NCBI GenBank assembly: GCA_035570235.1
Contig: DATMML010000098.1
Coordinates: 1-39,944 of the forward strand
Reading direction: 5' to 3'
Length of the DNA stretch: 39,944 nt
From: Vicinamibacteria bacterium
Lineage (GTDB): Bacteria > Acidobacteriota > Vicinamibacteria > Fen-336
The position numbers and the translations under genes are program-made. Shown one piece after another: positions 1 through 9,166 of the stretch (positions are counted from its first letter, which is position 1; the number at the start of each line of letters is the position of its first letter). The notes beneath the pieces were generated by a model. That model saw nothing but the letters and a program-made list of their open reading frames with translations, was not told the DNA's origin and did no database searches.

Positions 1-3000
1 AGGGGGCGGCGGTAGCTTCGTGGCAGATGGTTGCGTTCTCGGCACAACGCAGGTCGGCACTCCCAGGATGCTCTCGGCAACTTCGGACCAGCCTGGCAAG
101 ATGAATGATCGGGATCGCTTCCGCAACTCGGACCCCTCGCATGATCCGGCGGGGGCCGGGGTGGGCGGAAGCTCCAACCTCGACCTCAGCAATATCGTGC
201 CCAAGGGTCAGGGGACGGGCGGAAAGATCGTGGTCTATTGGACGGGAGCTCCAATGGACCCGACAGCGGACGATCCGTCTGCCCGGCCCGATTGCGATGA
301 CTGCAACCAGAGCGCAGGTCAGCCGATCGAGGTCACCACGGGCAACGTCTACTTTGACCAGGTCGACGCAATTGTCCCCGGTTTTGGCCCGGGGCTCCGC
401 TTTGCGCGAAGCTACAACAGTATCAATGCTTCCACCGGCGGCATCTTCGGCCCTGGCTGGACCTACTCGTACGAGAAGGCGTTGCGATTCCCATCCTCAA
501 CCAAACTAAAGCTTAGTGAGGGCAGCGGCGTGCCGCGCTTCTACCAAGACCAGACGGGCAGCGGGACTTTTGTCGGCACCAATCCCACGACGCAAGAAGA
601 CTGGTTTGTGCTCACGTCGGGTTCCTACATTCGGCATTTTCGCCGGGGAGGTCAAGAAGCCTACGACGCCAATGGCCGCTTGAACAAGATCACCTCGGTC
701 ACTGGCGCCGTCCTCCTCTTGGGGTATGACACGTCGAACAGGCTGATCAGTATCGGAAACGCACCTGACAGTAACTCTCCGATCACTCGGTCCCTCACCC
801 TAACGTACGCCGGCAATCAAGCCCAGAGCCTGATCGGGCCGGACGGAAGCACTGCGATAGCCACGTACTCCTACAACGGAGCGTTCCTTCAGCAGGTGAC
901 ATATGGGGACGGGAGCGGATCCTCGTACACCTACGATCAGACAACGGGCGGGTTAGCGACAGTTGCGGACCTAACTGGGACCGTCCTTGAGACCCATACC
1001 TATGATCGAGCGACTGGGAAGGGCCTGACATCTGAGATCTCCAATGGCCAGAAGAGATACACGTTCTCGTACAGCGCCAACCAGACCACAGTGACGGACG
1101 CGATTGGAAACGTGACAACCTACCAATGGGGGAGTTTCGGAGGAGTCAACCACACGACGAGCATTACGGGCGCCTATTCATTCGGGGGCGGCTCGCAGAG
1201 CTGGAGCTACGACACCCAAGGGAACGTAACGACGTACACGGACGCGAATGGAAAAATCACTCAATCCACCTACGATCCCGTCACGAACGACTTGCTGACC
1301 GTGACCGATCCGTTGCTGAATGTAACGCGCTACACGTACTGGCCCGACGGTCGGGTACACACCATCACTGCCGCAGACAATGGCGTAATCACCTACCTGT
1401 ATGACCAAACAGGAGGCCCAAGCTCGATCACCGATCCCTTGAATCGTCCCCCGACAGTCTTTTCCTACTACTCGAACGGGAAGCTGCACACCATCCAGGA
1501 CTCGCGCGGCAAGACGACCACCATGACCTATTACCCAACCGGCGACCTCCAGAGCGTGATGGACCCCTTGCAGCACACGACCACCTTTGGTTACGACGCG
1601 ATGGGCCGGCGAACAACGGTCACGGATGCGATGACGCCAAGCAACACGACCACTACAACCTACTGGCCCCAGGGCCAAGTCAAGCAGATCAAGTATCCGG
1701 ATCAAACCCACACTGACTACACCTATGACCTGGGTGGTCGTCTGAAGACCGTCAGTGACCCCCTCCAACACGTAACGACGATTGGCTACGATGCATACGG
1801 GCGCCGCCAAACGGTTACCGACCCCAACAGCCCCGCCGGCGTTACGACGTACGCTTATGACAACATGTCAAACCTAACGACAATCACCGATGCACGAGGC
1901 AAGGGCACGACCTTCGGATACAGCGATGGTTTCAACCGACTCAACTCCATCACGTATCCTGGACAAGCAGCGATCGAGACGCTTACGTACGATGCCGTAG
2001 GGAGGCTCAAGACGCGAACGGATCGAAAGGGTGTGACCACGACGTACACCTACTATCCCACGGGATGGCTTCAACAGAAGTCTTACTCGGACGCGACGCC
2101 CTCAGTCAGTTACACGTATGACCCTGTTGGGAGGATGGCGACGGCGACAAACAGCACCGACTCTCTGACGTGGAGCTACGATCTCGCCGGGCAGCGTCTG
2201 TCTGAGGCGAGTTCGCTAAACAGCTCGACAGTCGGCTACCTATTCGACAATGACGGCAACCGGACGACACTTGAGTTGAACGGGACGCCCTACCTGACTT
2301 ATGGGTATGACGACGCCTCGCGACTAACCACGATCACGGTGGGCTCGAACAACTTCACGTTCGGGTACGACAACGACAACCGCCGCACTTCGCTCCTCTA
2401 CCCGAACCAGTTGACTACGCTCTACTCCTACGACACCCTCTCGCGCCTCACGCTGGTCCACACAACCAACTCGGTGTCGGATCTTACTTCCGCTGGCTAC
2501 GCTTATGACAACGCTGGGAACAGGACTAGCAAGAGCATCCCGAGTTATTCGGAAACCTATGGCTATGACGCCCTCAACCGCCTCACTCAAGTCAACCGTG
2601 GGACGCCCATGACGGAGCAGTATACCTATGACGCAGTGGGGAATCGCGCGACGTCGCTAAACACCACTGGCAATTGGGTGTACGACGATCGGAACGAGTT
2701 GAAGTCCAACAGCAACGACGCGTTTACCTACGATCCCAACGGCAATCTCATCCAGAAGGTGGAAGGGTCCGACACCTGGACCTATCAGTGGGATGCGGAG
2801 AACCAGCTCCAGTCTGTGTCGAAGAATGCTTCGGCTGTGGCGAGCTACGCCTACGACCCGATAGGAAGACGGGTGAGGTACGTTACCGGAACGAACACGA
2901 TCGCCTACGGGTATGATGGGCAGAACATTCTGACGAAGGCCGGTAGTTGGTTCGTCCAAGGACCTGGGATCGACGAACCACTCGCCATCGAAGGCACACC

Positions 3001-3871
3001 ACAGGGCGCCTTCTACTACCATTCCGACGGTCTCGGCAGTGTGGTTCTGACTACGGACCCGAACGCAGTGGCGGCCGGGAGCTACCAGTACGACGCCTTC
3101 GGCAATATTCAGGTGGGCGCGACCATTGGAGGCTATGCCTTTACAGGACGGGAGTGGGAGTCTGAGACGGGCCTCTTCTACTACAGAGCCAGATACTACG
3201 ACCCGAAGGTGGGAAGATTCATCTCCGAAGACCCGATCCAGGCTGGGAGCTACGGCTACGCTGGTAACAACCCTGTTGTCTTCGGCGACCCCAGCGGCCT
3301 GTATCTGGAACTGACGGGCGCTGGCTGGCAGAAGTCGCTTGGGTTTCTGCAACAACTCGTTGGTCCTGAGGCTGCCGGTCTCCTCCGGACGCGAGCTATT
3401 GGCGATGATCGACACCAGGTCTACTGCGGGGGTGATCTTTCGGCTGGCGGGCCGCTTGGTGGTCTGCTGTCCGCCATTATCAGGAGCAACAAGCTGCTGG
3501 AGATCACACTGGCCGACCCGTCCACAATGATCAGCACCCTCAGCGGGAGCATGTCAGTCGCGTCGCTTGGTGGGGCCGGAACCGTGGGAGCAGAGGAGAG
3601 CCTGGTAGGAATCACGCAGATCTTCATCTCGGAAGACGCGGGCGCGATCACATCCGCGCTGATGACCAGTGTTCTCTATCGCTCGGCCAGCAGCGACAGC
3701 AATCCTCTGACGTACACGACAGCTGGTGTCCTGGCCCACGAACTTGGTCACGCCTTCCTGAACATGCTCGGTGCACCGACGAACTCCGCCGAGAACAACG
3801 CCGGAGCGCTATACTGGGACCGGATGTGGCAGGCCTCGGCCGGCAACTCGAACTACCGCGTTCGGCACTGA
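1..3871 (+). CDS. Rhs/YD-repeat protein with C-terminal zincin-like tip (5' end outside window)
   Basis: The frame is open to the first bases of the window, so the N-terminus is missing; the GTG at 20 is not a convincing start. Tandem YD repeats (variants of YDxxGRxxxxxxD) fill most of the visible 1283 residues counted from base 20. They end in the Rhs-associated core around residues 1055-1095, with the typical RARYYDPKVGRFISEDPI and DPSGLY motifs. About 190 residues follow that are not Rhs repeats. They hold HELGHAFLNML at residues 1240-1250 (bases 3737 on), the HExxH signature of zinc metallopeptidases, with a downstream glutamate in SAENNAG as a possible third ligand. In the Rhs family the shell encloses a variable C-terminal effector, so this tip is inferred to be a peptidase toxin or effector. 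The Rhs call is firm; the toxin role is inferred. Confidence 0.93.
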   Translation, partial: GGGGSFVADGCVLGTTQVGTPRMLSATSDQPGKMNDRDRFRNSDPSHDPAGAGVGGSSNLDLSNIVPKGQGTGGKIVVYWTGAPMDPTADDPSARPDCDDCNQSAGQPIEVTTGNVYFDQVDAIVPGFGPGLRFARSYNSINASTGGIFGPGWTYSYEKALRFPSSTKLKLSEGSGVPRFYQDQTGSGTFVGTNPTTQEDWFVLTSGSYIRHFRRGGQEAYDANGRLNKITSVTGAVLLLGYDTSNRLISIGNAPDSNSPITRSLTLTYAGNQAQSLIGPDGSTAIATYSYNGAFLQQVTYGDGSGSSYTYDQTTGGLATVADLTGTVLETHTYDRATGKGLTSEISNGQKRYTFSYSANQTTVTDAIGNVTTYQWGSFGGVNHTTSITGAYSFGGGSQSWSYDTQGNVTTYTDANGKITQSTYDPVTNDLLTVTDPLLNVTRYTYWPDGRVHTITAADNGVITYLYDQTGGPSSITDPLNRPPTVFSYYSNGKLHTIQDSRGKTTTMTYYPTGDLQSVMDPLQHTTTFGYDAMGRRTTVTDAMTPSNTTTTTYWPQGQVKQIKYPDQTHTDYTYDLGGRLKTVSDPLQHVTTIGYDAYGRRQTVTDPNSPAGVTTYAYDNMSNLTTITDARGKGTTFGYSDGFNRLNSITYPGQAAIETLTYDAVGRLKTRTDRKGVTTTYTYYPTGWLQQKSYSDATPSVSYTYDPVGRMATATNSTDSLTWSYDLAGQRLSEASSLNSSTVGYLFDNDGNRTTLELNGTPYLTYGYDDASRLTTITVGSNNFTFGYDNDNRRTSLLYPNQLTTLYSYDTLSRLTLVHTTNSVSDLTSAGYAYDNAGNRTSKSIPSYSETYGYDALNRLTQVNRGTPMTEQYTYDAVGNRATSLNTTGNWVYDDRNELKSNSNDAFTYDPNGNLIQKVEGSDTWTYQWDAENQLQSVSKNASAVASYAYDPIGRRVRYVTGTNTIAYGYDGQNILTKAGSWFVQGPGIDEPLAIEGTPQGAFYYHSDGLGSVVLTTDPNAVAAGSYQYDAFGNIQVGATIGGYAFTGREWESETGLFYYRARYYDPKVGRFISEDPIQAGSYGYAGNNPVVFGDPSGLYLELTGAGWQKSLGFLQQLVGPEAAGLLRTRAIGDDRHQVYCGGDLSAGGPLGGLLSAIIRSNKLLEITLADPSTMISTLSGSMSVASLGGAGTVGAEESLVGITQIFISEDAGAITSALMTSVLYRSASSDSNPLTYTTAGVLAHELGHAFLNMLGAPTNSAENNAGALYWDRMWQASAGNSNYRVRH

Positions 3872-3905
3872 AGAACCGCCTGTGACCCAGCTGGTGTCTA
3901 AGCCT

Positions 3906-4232
3906 ATGGGGGTTTCCGTGGGACCGCTCGGCCGCGTGTCAGGAGAGCTGCTGATCCTTCTCGTCGCACTTCCAGCGCTGCTGTCACCCCTCATCGTCTT
4001 GCCGCTTCCAGAGGAGACTTCCCCGGCGCTCATTGCAGCCCTAAAAATGCTTCTCCCCATGTGTGGGTATCCGCGAACGTGGGCGCTTGCGGCCAGTGCT
4101 GCAGCAGCCCTTTGGGCGTGGCGTGGTCCCGCGGCATGGTGGAGAAAGGCCCTCGGAGCGGGCATCGCGGCCCTCGCGTGGATTCCCGCGACATACACGG
4201 CAAGCACGATGGCAGCCCTCGTACGTTTCTGA
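3906..4232 (+). CDS. small membrane protein, possible immunity partner of the Rhs tip
   Basis: An ORF of 108 codons starts 34 bp after the Rhs stop codon. ATG 3906 was chosen; an in-frame GTG at 3882 would add eight residues. The protein has three hydrophobic stretches: LLILLVALPALLSPLIVLPL, WALAASAAAALWAW and a last segment rich in Ala, Ile and Val. It is therefore likely an inner-membrane protein. No family was recognised. Its place straight after an Rhs C-terminal tip is where immunity genes normally lie, but a membrane-spanning immunity protein for a peptidase-type tip cannot be shown from sequence. It could also be an unrelated hypothetical protein. There is no strong Shine-Dalgarno sequence before either start, which lowers confidence. 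Confidence 0.5.
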   Translation: MGVSVGPLGRVSGELLILLVALPALLSPLIVLPLPEETSPALIAALKMLLPMCGYPRTWALAASAAAALWAWRGPAAWWRKALGAGIAALAWIPATYTASTMAALVRF

Positions 4233-4374
4233 TCATAGCTCTAGAACACCACCGAACGATGCTGCTCAGGGAGGACTCCTTGCCACGATTGGCTCGCGGG
4301 AGTTCTAGGGGCATAGGTCTCGGTAGTTCGAAGCAGCGACCCGCCGGCCAGTCTGCCTCCCACTATAACTTTAC

Positions 4375-4457
4375 TTATCGCGTCAGTTCGGGTTAGACTC
4401 ACGCGATAACCGAAGGCAAGGCGGCTCTCGGAGAAGGCCACAACTCACGTGATAACC
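4375..4457. repeat. inverted and direct repeats upstream of the tyrosine recombinase
   Basis: The 290-bp gap before the recombinase gene has no gene but is structured. TTATCGCGT (4375-4383) and ACGCGATAA (4401-4409) form perfect 9-bp inverted arms with a 17-bp spacer. ACTCACGCGATAACC (4397-4411) is repeated directly as ACTCACGTGATAACC (4443-4457), 14 of 15 matching. A near-palindrome GTCGTTAATAAC lies at 4476-4487. Its motif recurs as the perfect palindrome GTCATTAATGAC at 16043-16054, again close to ACTCAAGTGATGATAACC (16070-16087). Repeats of this size beside a tyrosine recombinase are typical of core and arm binding sites, so this may be its recombination or autoregulatory site. That role is inferred. 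Confidence 0.45.
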
Positions 4458-4522
4458 AGTCTCGACCTGGCTGAGGTCGTTAATAACAGCCATAAGAATA
4501 AGGATAGTCGGCGGACCTTCCG

Positions 4523-5446
4523 ATGATGGAGCCGGGTGCTTTCGCTACCGATGCCGAATGGGAGCGGCATGAACGTTTCCTGACGACATTGCGCGAACGC
4601 GGACGCCGCGACCGCACCGCGGATGCCTATGACTCCGACTGGCGCGCCCTTGCGCGCTGGTACGTGGGTTCGACAGGCCAGAGTTTCGACGTCGCGAATC
4701 TCACACCCATGGACGGAGCCGACTACCAGAACTTTCTGATCCGGAGCGCCAAACCCGCCACGGCTGCTCGGAGACTTCTGTTTCTGCGGACCTACGTCAC
4801 CGAGGCCTTTCGCCGCAAGGAGGTCTCCCGAGACCTCCACGAGCACATCCAGAAGCTGCGGGCACCCAAGCCTCAGCCGGCTGCGCCCCGCAGCCTGACT
4901 GCCCAAGAGGCGAGGGCCGCCTTGCGCAAGGTCGAACGAGAGGGCAGCCTCCGGGACAAGGCAATCCTCTTCGCGTTCCTCCTTACCGGCGTCCGGGTCG
5001 GGGAGCTATCCGGCCTCGAGGTTCGTGACCTAGAGCTGACGGAGCGGCGGGGGGCGTTCCACATACGGCCGGAGATTGCGAAGGGCGGTCGGGAGCGCGA
5101 AGTGCCGCTCCCCAAGACGGCCCGCGACTACCTCAGGGAGTATCTGGCAGAACGAGAGGATACTGACGCCGCCCTGTTTGTGGGCCAGCGCGGGCGGATG
5201 ACCCCGGCTGGGATCCGCGACGTGGTCGTTCACTTTGCCGGCGTACCTCCCCACCGGCTGCGGCATACCTATGCCTACGAGTTCCTTCGCGACAACAACA
5301 ACGACCTCGTCGCCCTCGCCGACATCCTCGGGCACGCCTCCCTCAACACCACCCGCGGATACACACGCCGCCGGAAGGAGGACCTCGAGGAGGCCGCCGA
5401 GCGCGTCCACTATGCTCGGGACCCGAAGCGCGGGCCGTCGCGCTAA
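4523..5446 (+). CDS. tyrosine recombinase / site-specific integrase (XerC/D-like)
   Basis: This 307-residue protein has an N-terminal core-binding (SAM-like) domain at about residues 10-110 and a C-terminal catalytic domain. The catalytic set is complete: Arg in TGVRVGELSG, Lys in AKGGRERE, HxxR in PPHRLRHTYA, His in LGHASLNTT and the nucleophilic Tyr in TTRGYTRR. It cuts and joins DNA through a 3'-phosphotyrosine link. The start is ATG 4523; a second ATG follows directly. Length is normal for the family. It is not next to dif-like or cell-division genes, and the flanking repeats suggest a mobile-element recombinase rather than the housekeeping XerC or XerD. A hairpin with T-rich tail follows 48 bp after the stop. 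Confidence 0.93.
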   Translation: MMEPGAFATDAEWERHERFLTTLRERGRRDRTADAYDSDWRALARWYVGSTGQSFDVANLTPMDGADYQNFLIRSAKPATAARRLLFLRTYVTEAFRRKEVSRDLHEHIQKLRAPKPQPAAPRSLTAQEARAALRKVEREGSLRDKAILFAFLLTGVRVGELSGLEVRDLELTERRGAFHIRPEIAKGGREREVPLPKTARDYLREYLAEREDTDAALFVGQRGRMTPAGIRDVVVHFAGVPPHRLRHTYAYEFLRDNNNDLVALADILGHASLNTTRGYTRRRKEDLEEAAERVHYARDPKRGPSR

Positions 5447-5493
5447 GGGTGCCATCGTGTCACAAGGCTACTGGTCGGGTTTGCGCGAGCCCT

Positions 5494-5519
5494 TTGGGGG
5501 TCGGACCCCAATTTCTCCT
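5494..5519 (+). terminator. probable intrinsic terminator of the recombinase
   Basis: TTGGGG (5494-5499) and CCCCAA (5506-5511) form a stem around a six-base loop, followed by TTTCTCCTC. It lies 48 bp after the recombinase stop codon. The T-tract is short. The same bases also fall inside dispersed repeat copy A. Confidence 0.5.
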
Positions 5520-5620
5520 CGGACGGGCCCTCGGGCCCGCGATTCAGGTTCTGATAGCCGGCAATATCGCGCGTCAGTCGAGCGTCTAGGGCTGTCCGGT
5601 CGAAACGGGGGCTAGATCAG
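5505..5620 (-). repeat. dispersed mobile-element remnant, copy A
   Basis: Bases 5580-5620 run GAGCGTCTAGGGCTGTCC on into a GGGGGCTAGATCAG end. They match copy B (16108-16148) at 36 of 41 positions and copy C (26731-26772) nearly as well. Similarity to B continues leftward through CGCGCGT(C/T)AGTC and TATCAGAACCTGAATCG (read on the minus strand) to a GTCCGAC motif near 5500. The strand is given by the integrase relic in copy B. No coding sequence of the element is left here. The rest of the 5447-5730 gap holds a GGGCCCTCGGGCCC palindrome and nothing else that I recognise. Confidence 0.65.
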
Positions 5621-5730
5621 TGGGCGAGATCAGTACGGTTCTTCCCCAGTCTCGGAAGCGAACGGTCCGTCGGGAAACCACTTCGGTAGGAAGATATCGA
5701 CCAGCAGCAAGACTAAAGGCCGACACCTGC

Positions 5731-6591
5731 TCAGGTTATTGCTCGGCCGGTGGGGCCCGCCTTGGAGGGGGGCTCCAGATGGCGTGGCCCGGGGAGGTAC
5801 TGGACCGTTTCCTGGCGTCTGACTGGCTGCGAAAAAAGCCGCATGAGCTCAAGTATGTCCTTGGGCATGTCGGAGGTAACCCGCAGCCCGAGCTCTCTGG
5901 CCTCCGTGAATGTTATGGGGTGGTCATGCGTCCATCGACCCTCGGAGAGCAGCCCGGCGAGTTCTTCCGCCTTCTCCGGCGGGGAGGTATCGCCTAGCAA
6001 CTCCTTGACGCTGTCCCGAACCTGGACGACGGCCTTCCTGGCTTGATCAGCGAGGATTAGAGTCTCGTCGTCGATGTCCGCGATCGGTTTTTCGGCGACC
6101 ACCTTAAGGAGAGAGGCTGCTGGATATTTCCCGAGCTGTGGATCCACGGGTCCGAGCACCGCATGCTCGCTCATCACGATCTCGCGGGCCGATAGTGCGA
6201 TCAGGGTGCCTCCCGACATCGCGTAGTGCGGCACGAAGACTGTGACCTTGCCCGGATGACTCTTGATCGCTCGTGCGATCTGCAGCGAAGCCAGTACCAG
6301 CCCCCCGGGCGTGTGCAGCACGAGATCCACCGGCACCTGCGGGTCGGTGAGACTGATCGCCCGGACGACCTCCTCCCAATCGTGCAGATCGATGTAACGC
6401 ATCAAGGGGAACCCGAGGAGCCGCATGGTCTCCTGGCGATGAACCAGGAGGATCACGCGCGAGCCCCGCCGCTTCTCGATACTCGCCATAAGCCGCTGCC
6501 GAGAGGCCTCGAGGGCGCGTTGTTTGAGCCACGGCTGTACCGCGGAGAAGACGAAGAAAGCCCAGAAAAGGTCGGAGATGCTGAAAGCCAT
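5731..6591 (-). CDS. SDH-type Clp-fold serine protease, membrane-anchored
   Basis: The 286-residue protein belongs to the crotonase/ClpP-fold serine protease group with a Ser-Asp-His arrangement (SDH_sah/SppA-related). An N-terminal hydrophobic stretch (DLFWAFFVFSAVQPWL) is a likely membrane anchor. LVLHTPGG at about residue 110 forms the oxyanion region, HYAMSGGTLIALSA carries the nucleophilic Ser, LGPVDPQLG the Asp, and HRQE near residue 50 may supply the His. Relatives are bacterial membrane proteases of unclear substrate. The start ATG 6591 is preceded by a GAGGAC ribosome site. It stands alone between two mobile segments, so its operon context gives no hint of function. Confidence 0.87.
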   Translation of the reverse strand: MAFSISDLFWAFFVFSAVQPWLKQRALEASRQRLMASIEKRRGSRVILLVHRQETMRLLGFPLMRYIDLHDWEEVVRAISLTDPQVPVDLVLHTPGGLVLASLQIARAIKSHPGKVTVFVPHYAMSGGTLIALSAREIVMSEHAVLGPVDPQLGKYPAASLLKVVAEKPIADIDDETLILADQARKAVVQVRDSVKELLGDTSPPEKAEELAGLLSEGRWTHDHPITFTEARELGLRVTSDMPKDILELMRLFSQPVRRQETVQYLPGPRHLEPPSKAGPTGRAIT

Positions 6592-7090
6592 GGTCGTGTC
6601 CTCTTGCCAGCCGGGGATCGTACTTCATCGGGGGCCCACCTGCTCATGATTGATGGTCAGGCTCCCGCCCCCAGTGTCCCCTTTTCGGTCTGGCCCCCCC
6701 CGGGGGCCGGAGCCCGTCTCCCCGCCCCGGAGGGGCCCGGCGGAGGCGAGTCAGGTGACGACAACCCAAAGGAGTCCTTCGCCTGGCGCGAACGCGAGGA
6801 CCGTCGCTCCCGAGGTGCCTTCTTGCGCTTGGCGAAGGACCGCGGTTAACGGAGCCGCGGGACGTTGAAATGGGGTTTCGATTGGGAAGTTTTGGGCTGG
6901 TGCGGTCGGGAAGACGAGGCCAGCGTGCTTGAACGGTAGGAGGTGGCCGTTGTGCCGCTTGGTCGGTGCTGCTCGATGGGCCAGGGCGGTAGTCGATAGA
7001 CCTCGATCGTGGGCGCGTGCGGGCCAAGGCAGACGACGGCCCTTCGCGGGCCAAGCGCGTTAGAAGAGCGATGGCGGTTCGTGGGGCGCC

Positions 7091-8287
7091 TCACGGGGCC
7101 CTTGCCCCAGCCACGGCGATGGGTCGGAGCTGATGTGAAGGGACCCATTCGTAGAGTCGCTGCATCCGGACTTGGCCGCAGGCTGGACACCGGGTGGGAT
7201 CCTTGCCGAACAGGCGCAGACAAGCGGCGGCACGGTCCTCCTTGTCGATATGCCGCCGGACGGGTGGCGCGACGTCGCCGCCGGGAACGAGCTCACGGCA
7301 ATGCGCGAGTGCGGTCTCGCGCACGCGGTTGGATAGCAGGCCGTAGTGACGGATCCGTACGAAGTGTGCCGGCAGGACATGGAGCACGAAACGGCGGGCG
7401 AACTCTGGTCCAGACAGCCGCAGGATCTTCTGGCGGTTGCCGTGCGCGCGGTCGCGCCAACGGAAAGCGACCTCCTTGCCGTCGTAGTCGAGGATGCGGG
7501 AGTTGGAGAGGGCGATCTTGCGCGTGTAACGCGACACGTAACGGACGACCTGCTGGGGGCCGGCTAGCGGAGGCTTCGCGTAGACCACCCAGCGCTGACA
7601 GGCCGCGCGTTCAAGGAGATGACGCCCGAGGGGGGGAGCGATTCCAAAGGCGTTTTGGTCGTGGGCCGCTTCGAGCTTGCTGAGCAGTTTTCCCCGGAAG
7701 ACCTTGCGCAGCACACCGTAGGGGACGAAGAATCCCGGACGGCAGGCGATCCATCGCGTGCCATCCTCGGATAGGCCGCCACCGGGGACGATGCAGTGGA
7801 CGTGCGGGTGATAGAGCAGCTTCTGAGTCCAGGTGTGGAGCAGCGCCGTGAAGCCGATCCTGGCCTGCAACCGGCGGCGGGCAACCGCGAGCAGCGTCTC
7901 AGCGACCGCCTCAAAGAGCAGGTCCAGGGCGAGGGCGGGGGCCCGACGGAAGAAGGGGTGGAGGGTCGGGGGGACGGTCAAGACGGCGTGGTAGTAAGGG
8001 ACCGGGAGCAGCGAGGCTTCCTGGGCCTCGGCCCACAGGGCCTGCTCCAAGCTGCCACAGCGAGGGCAGTGGCGGTCGCGGCAGGAGTGATAGGCGAGGC
8101 GGGCGTGGCCACACTGTTGGCACTCCTCGAGATGGGCACCGAGTTGTCCGGTCCGGCAGGCGACGAGGTGGCGGACGACACGTGCCTGTTGGCGACCAAG
8201 GCTCAGAGACCCCGCGTGATCGCGCAGGATCTCACCAACCCCTGGCTTACGATCGCCGCCTTCCCCGCCCCCGTGGGGGCAGCCCAC
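7091..8287 (-). CDS. IS91-family transposase (HUH rolling-circle type)
   Basis: This 398-residue protein starts with GTG directly after the recombinase stop codon. The N-terminal zinc-binding part has Cys/His clusters (CQQCGHARLAYHSCRDRHCPRC, about residues 58-79; 22 residues, key Cys and His only). The HUH motif is HPHVHCIVPGGG at about residue 160. The catalytic tyrosines lie in VVRYVSRYTRKIALSN near residue 255. A C-terminal CPACG pair follows. The enzyme nicks single-stranded DNA through a tyrosine and drives rolling-circle transposition. Length fits full-length IS91 transposases (about 380-430 residues) and no frameshift is seen, so the element may still be active. Confidence 0.94.
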   Translation of the reverse strand: MGCPHGGGEGGDRKPGVGEILRDHAGSLSLGRQQARVVRHLVACRTGQLGAHLEECQQCGHARLAYHSCRDRHCPRCGSLEQALWAEAQEASLLPVPYYHAVLTVPPTLHPFFRRAPALALDLLFEAVAETLLAVARRRLQARIGFTALLHTWTQKLLYHPHVHCIVPGGGLSEDGTRWIACRPGFFVPYGVLRKVFRGKLLSKLEAAHDQNAFGIAPPLGRHLLERAACQRWVVYAKPPLAGPQQVVRYVSRYTRKIALSNSRILDYDGKEVAFRWRDRAHGNRQKILRLSGPEFARRFVLHVLPAHFVRIRHYGLLSNRVRETALAHCRELVPGGDVAPPVRRHIDKEDRAAACLRLFGKDPTRCPACGQVRMQRLYEWVPSHQLRPIAVAGARAP

Positions 8288-9154
8288 CTACTCGCCGTCG
8301 GGCTTCTTGTCCTTGCCCAGCCCATCGAGCGGGCTGGGGGTGTCGTGGATGTAGGTCTTGGCGAGGTGGGTGTAGATCTGAGTCGTGGCGAGGCTGCGGT
8401 GACCGAGAAGGGCCTGAATGTTGCGGATGTTGGTGCCGCGCTCGAGGAGGTGTGTGGCGAAAGCGTGCCGTAGGGATCGCAACGACACGCGCTTGCGGAT
8501 CCCGGCCTTTCGCCTGGCGCGCGCGAAGGCCAACCGCACCGACGTTTGCGTCAACTGCCGACCCGGGACCGCTCCCTCGAACAGGAACTCCTTTGGTCGG
8601 TAAGTGCGCCAGCAAGCGCGTAGCTGCTCGAGCAAGCGCTCCGGAAGCATGACGTAGCGGTCCCTCCGCCCCTTGCCCTGCTCGACCCGGATCACCCTGC
8701 GCGTCGAGTCGATATGGGTCGCGCGGAGGGCGAGGATCTCCGACAAGCGCAGGCCACACCCGTAGCCGGTCATGAAGATCGCACGGTACTTGGTGTTAGA
8801 AACCTCGAAGAGAGCGGCCACCTCCTCTGGGGCGAGCACCTGGGGTAGCGTGCGGCCACACTTCTGGAAGGGGATGCGGGTGTAGTCCCAGTCACGGTGA
8901 CCGAGGTAGTCGCGGTAGAAGAAACGCAAAGCGCAGGTGTAGAGGTTGAAGGAGGACCAGCTCAGCTCGCGCGACGCGAGGTGGCGCTGATACTCCACCA
9001 GACGTTCGGGCACCACCTGGTCAAGCGGGACGTCACCGAGGTAGTGGTCGAACCGGCGCAGGGCCCCGAGGTACAGCTCGCGAGTCCTGGGGGTGTGTCC
9101 ACGGGCAGCCAGGGTCAGTTCGAATAGCGGGGCGTGGCGGGCAAAGTCGCACAT
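8288..9154 (-). CDS. tyrosine recombinase of the IS91-type element
   Basis: A 288-residue phage-type integrase with an N-terminal SAM-like domain (from residue 8) and a complete catalytic domain: Arg in GCGLRLSEIL, Lys in QGKGRRDR, HxxR region in SLRSLRHAFATHLLERG, His in LGHRSLATT and Tyr in QIYTHLAK. The stop codon TAG is followed at once by the GTG start of the transposase, which implies translational coupling. A consensus-like AGGAGG ribosome site precedes ATG 9154. Pairing of IS91 transposases with an upstream integrase is known in several proteobacterial and acidobacterial elements. The integrase may resolve intermediates or fix the insertion site, but its role is not established. Confidence 0.93.
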   Translation of the reverse strand: MCDFARHAPLFELTLAARGHTPRTRELYLGALRRFDHYLGDVPLDQVVPERLVEYQRHLASRELSWSSFNLYTCALRFFYRDYLGHRDWDYTRIPFQKCGRTLPQVLAPEEVAALFEVSNTKYRAIFMTGYGCGLRLSEILALRATHIDSTRRVIRVEQGKGRRDRYVMLPERLLEQLRACWRTYRPKEFLFEGAVPGRQLTQTSVRLAFARARRKAGIRKRVSLRSLRHAFATHLLERGTNIRNIQALLGHRSLATTQIYTHLAKTYIHDTPSPLDGLGKDKKPDGE

Positions 9155-9166
9155 GGCTTCCTCCTG

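Noticed and set aside
4523-5446. Housekeeping XerC or XerD
   Set aside because: Sequence and neighbours (repeats, mobile elements, no chromosome-dimer site context) fit a mobile-element recombinase better.
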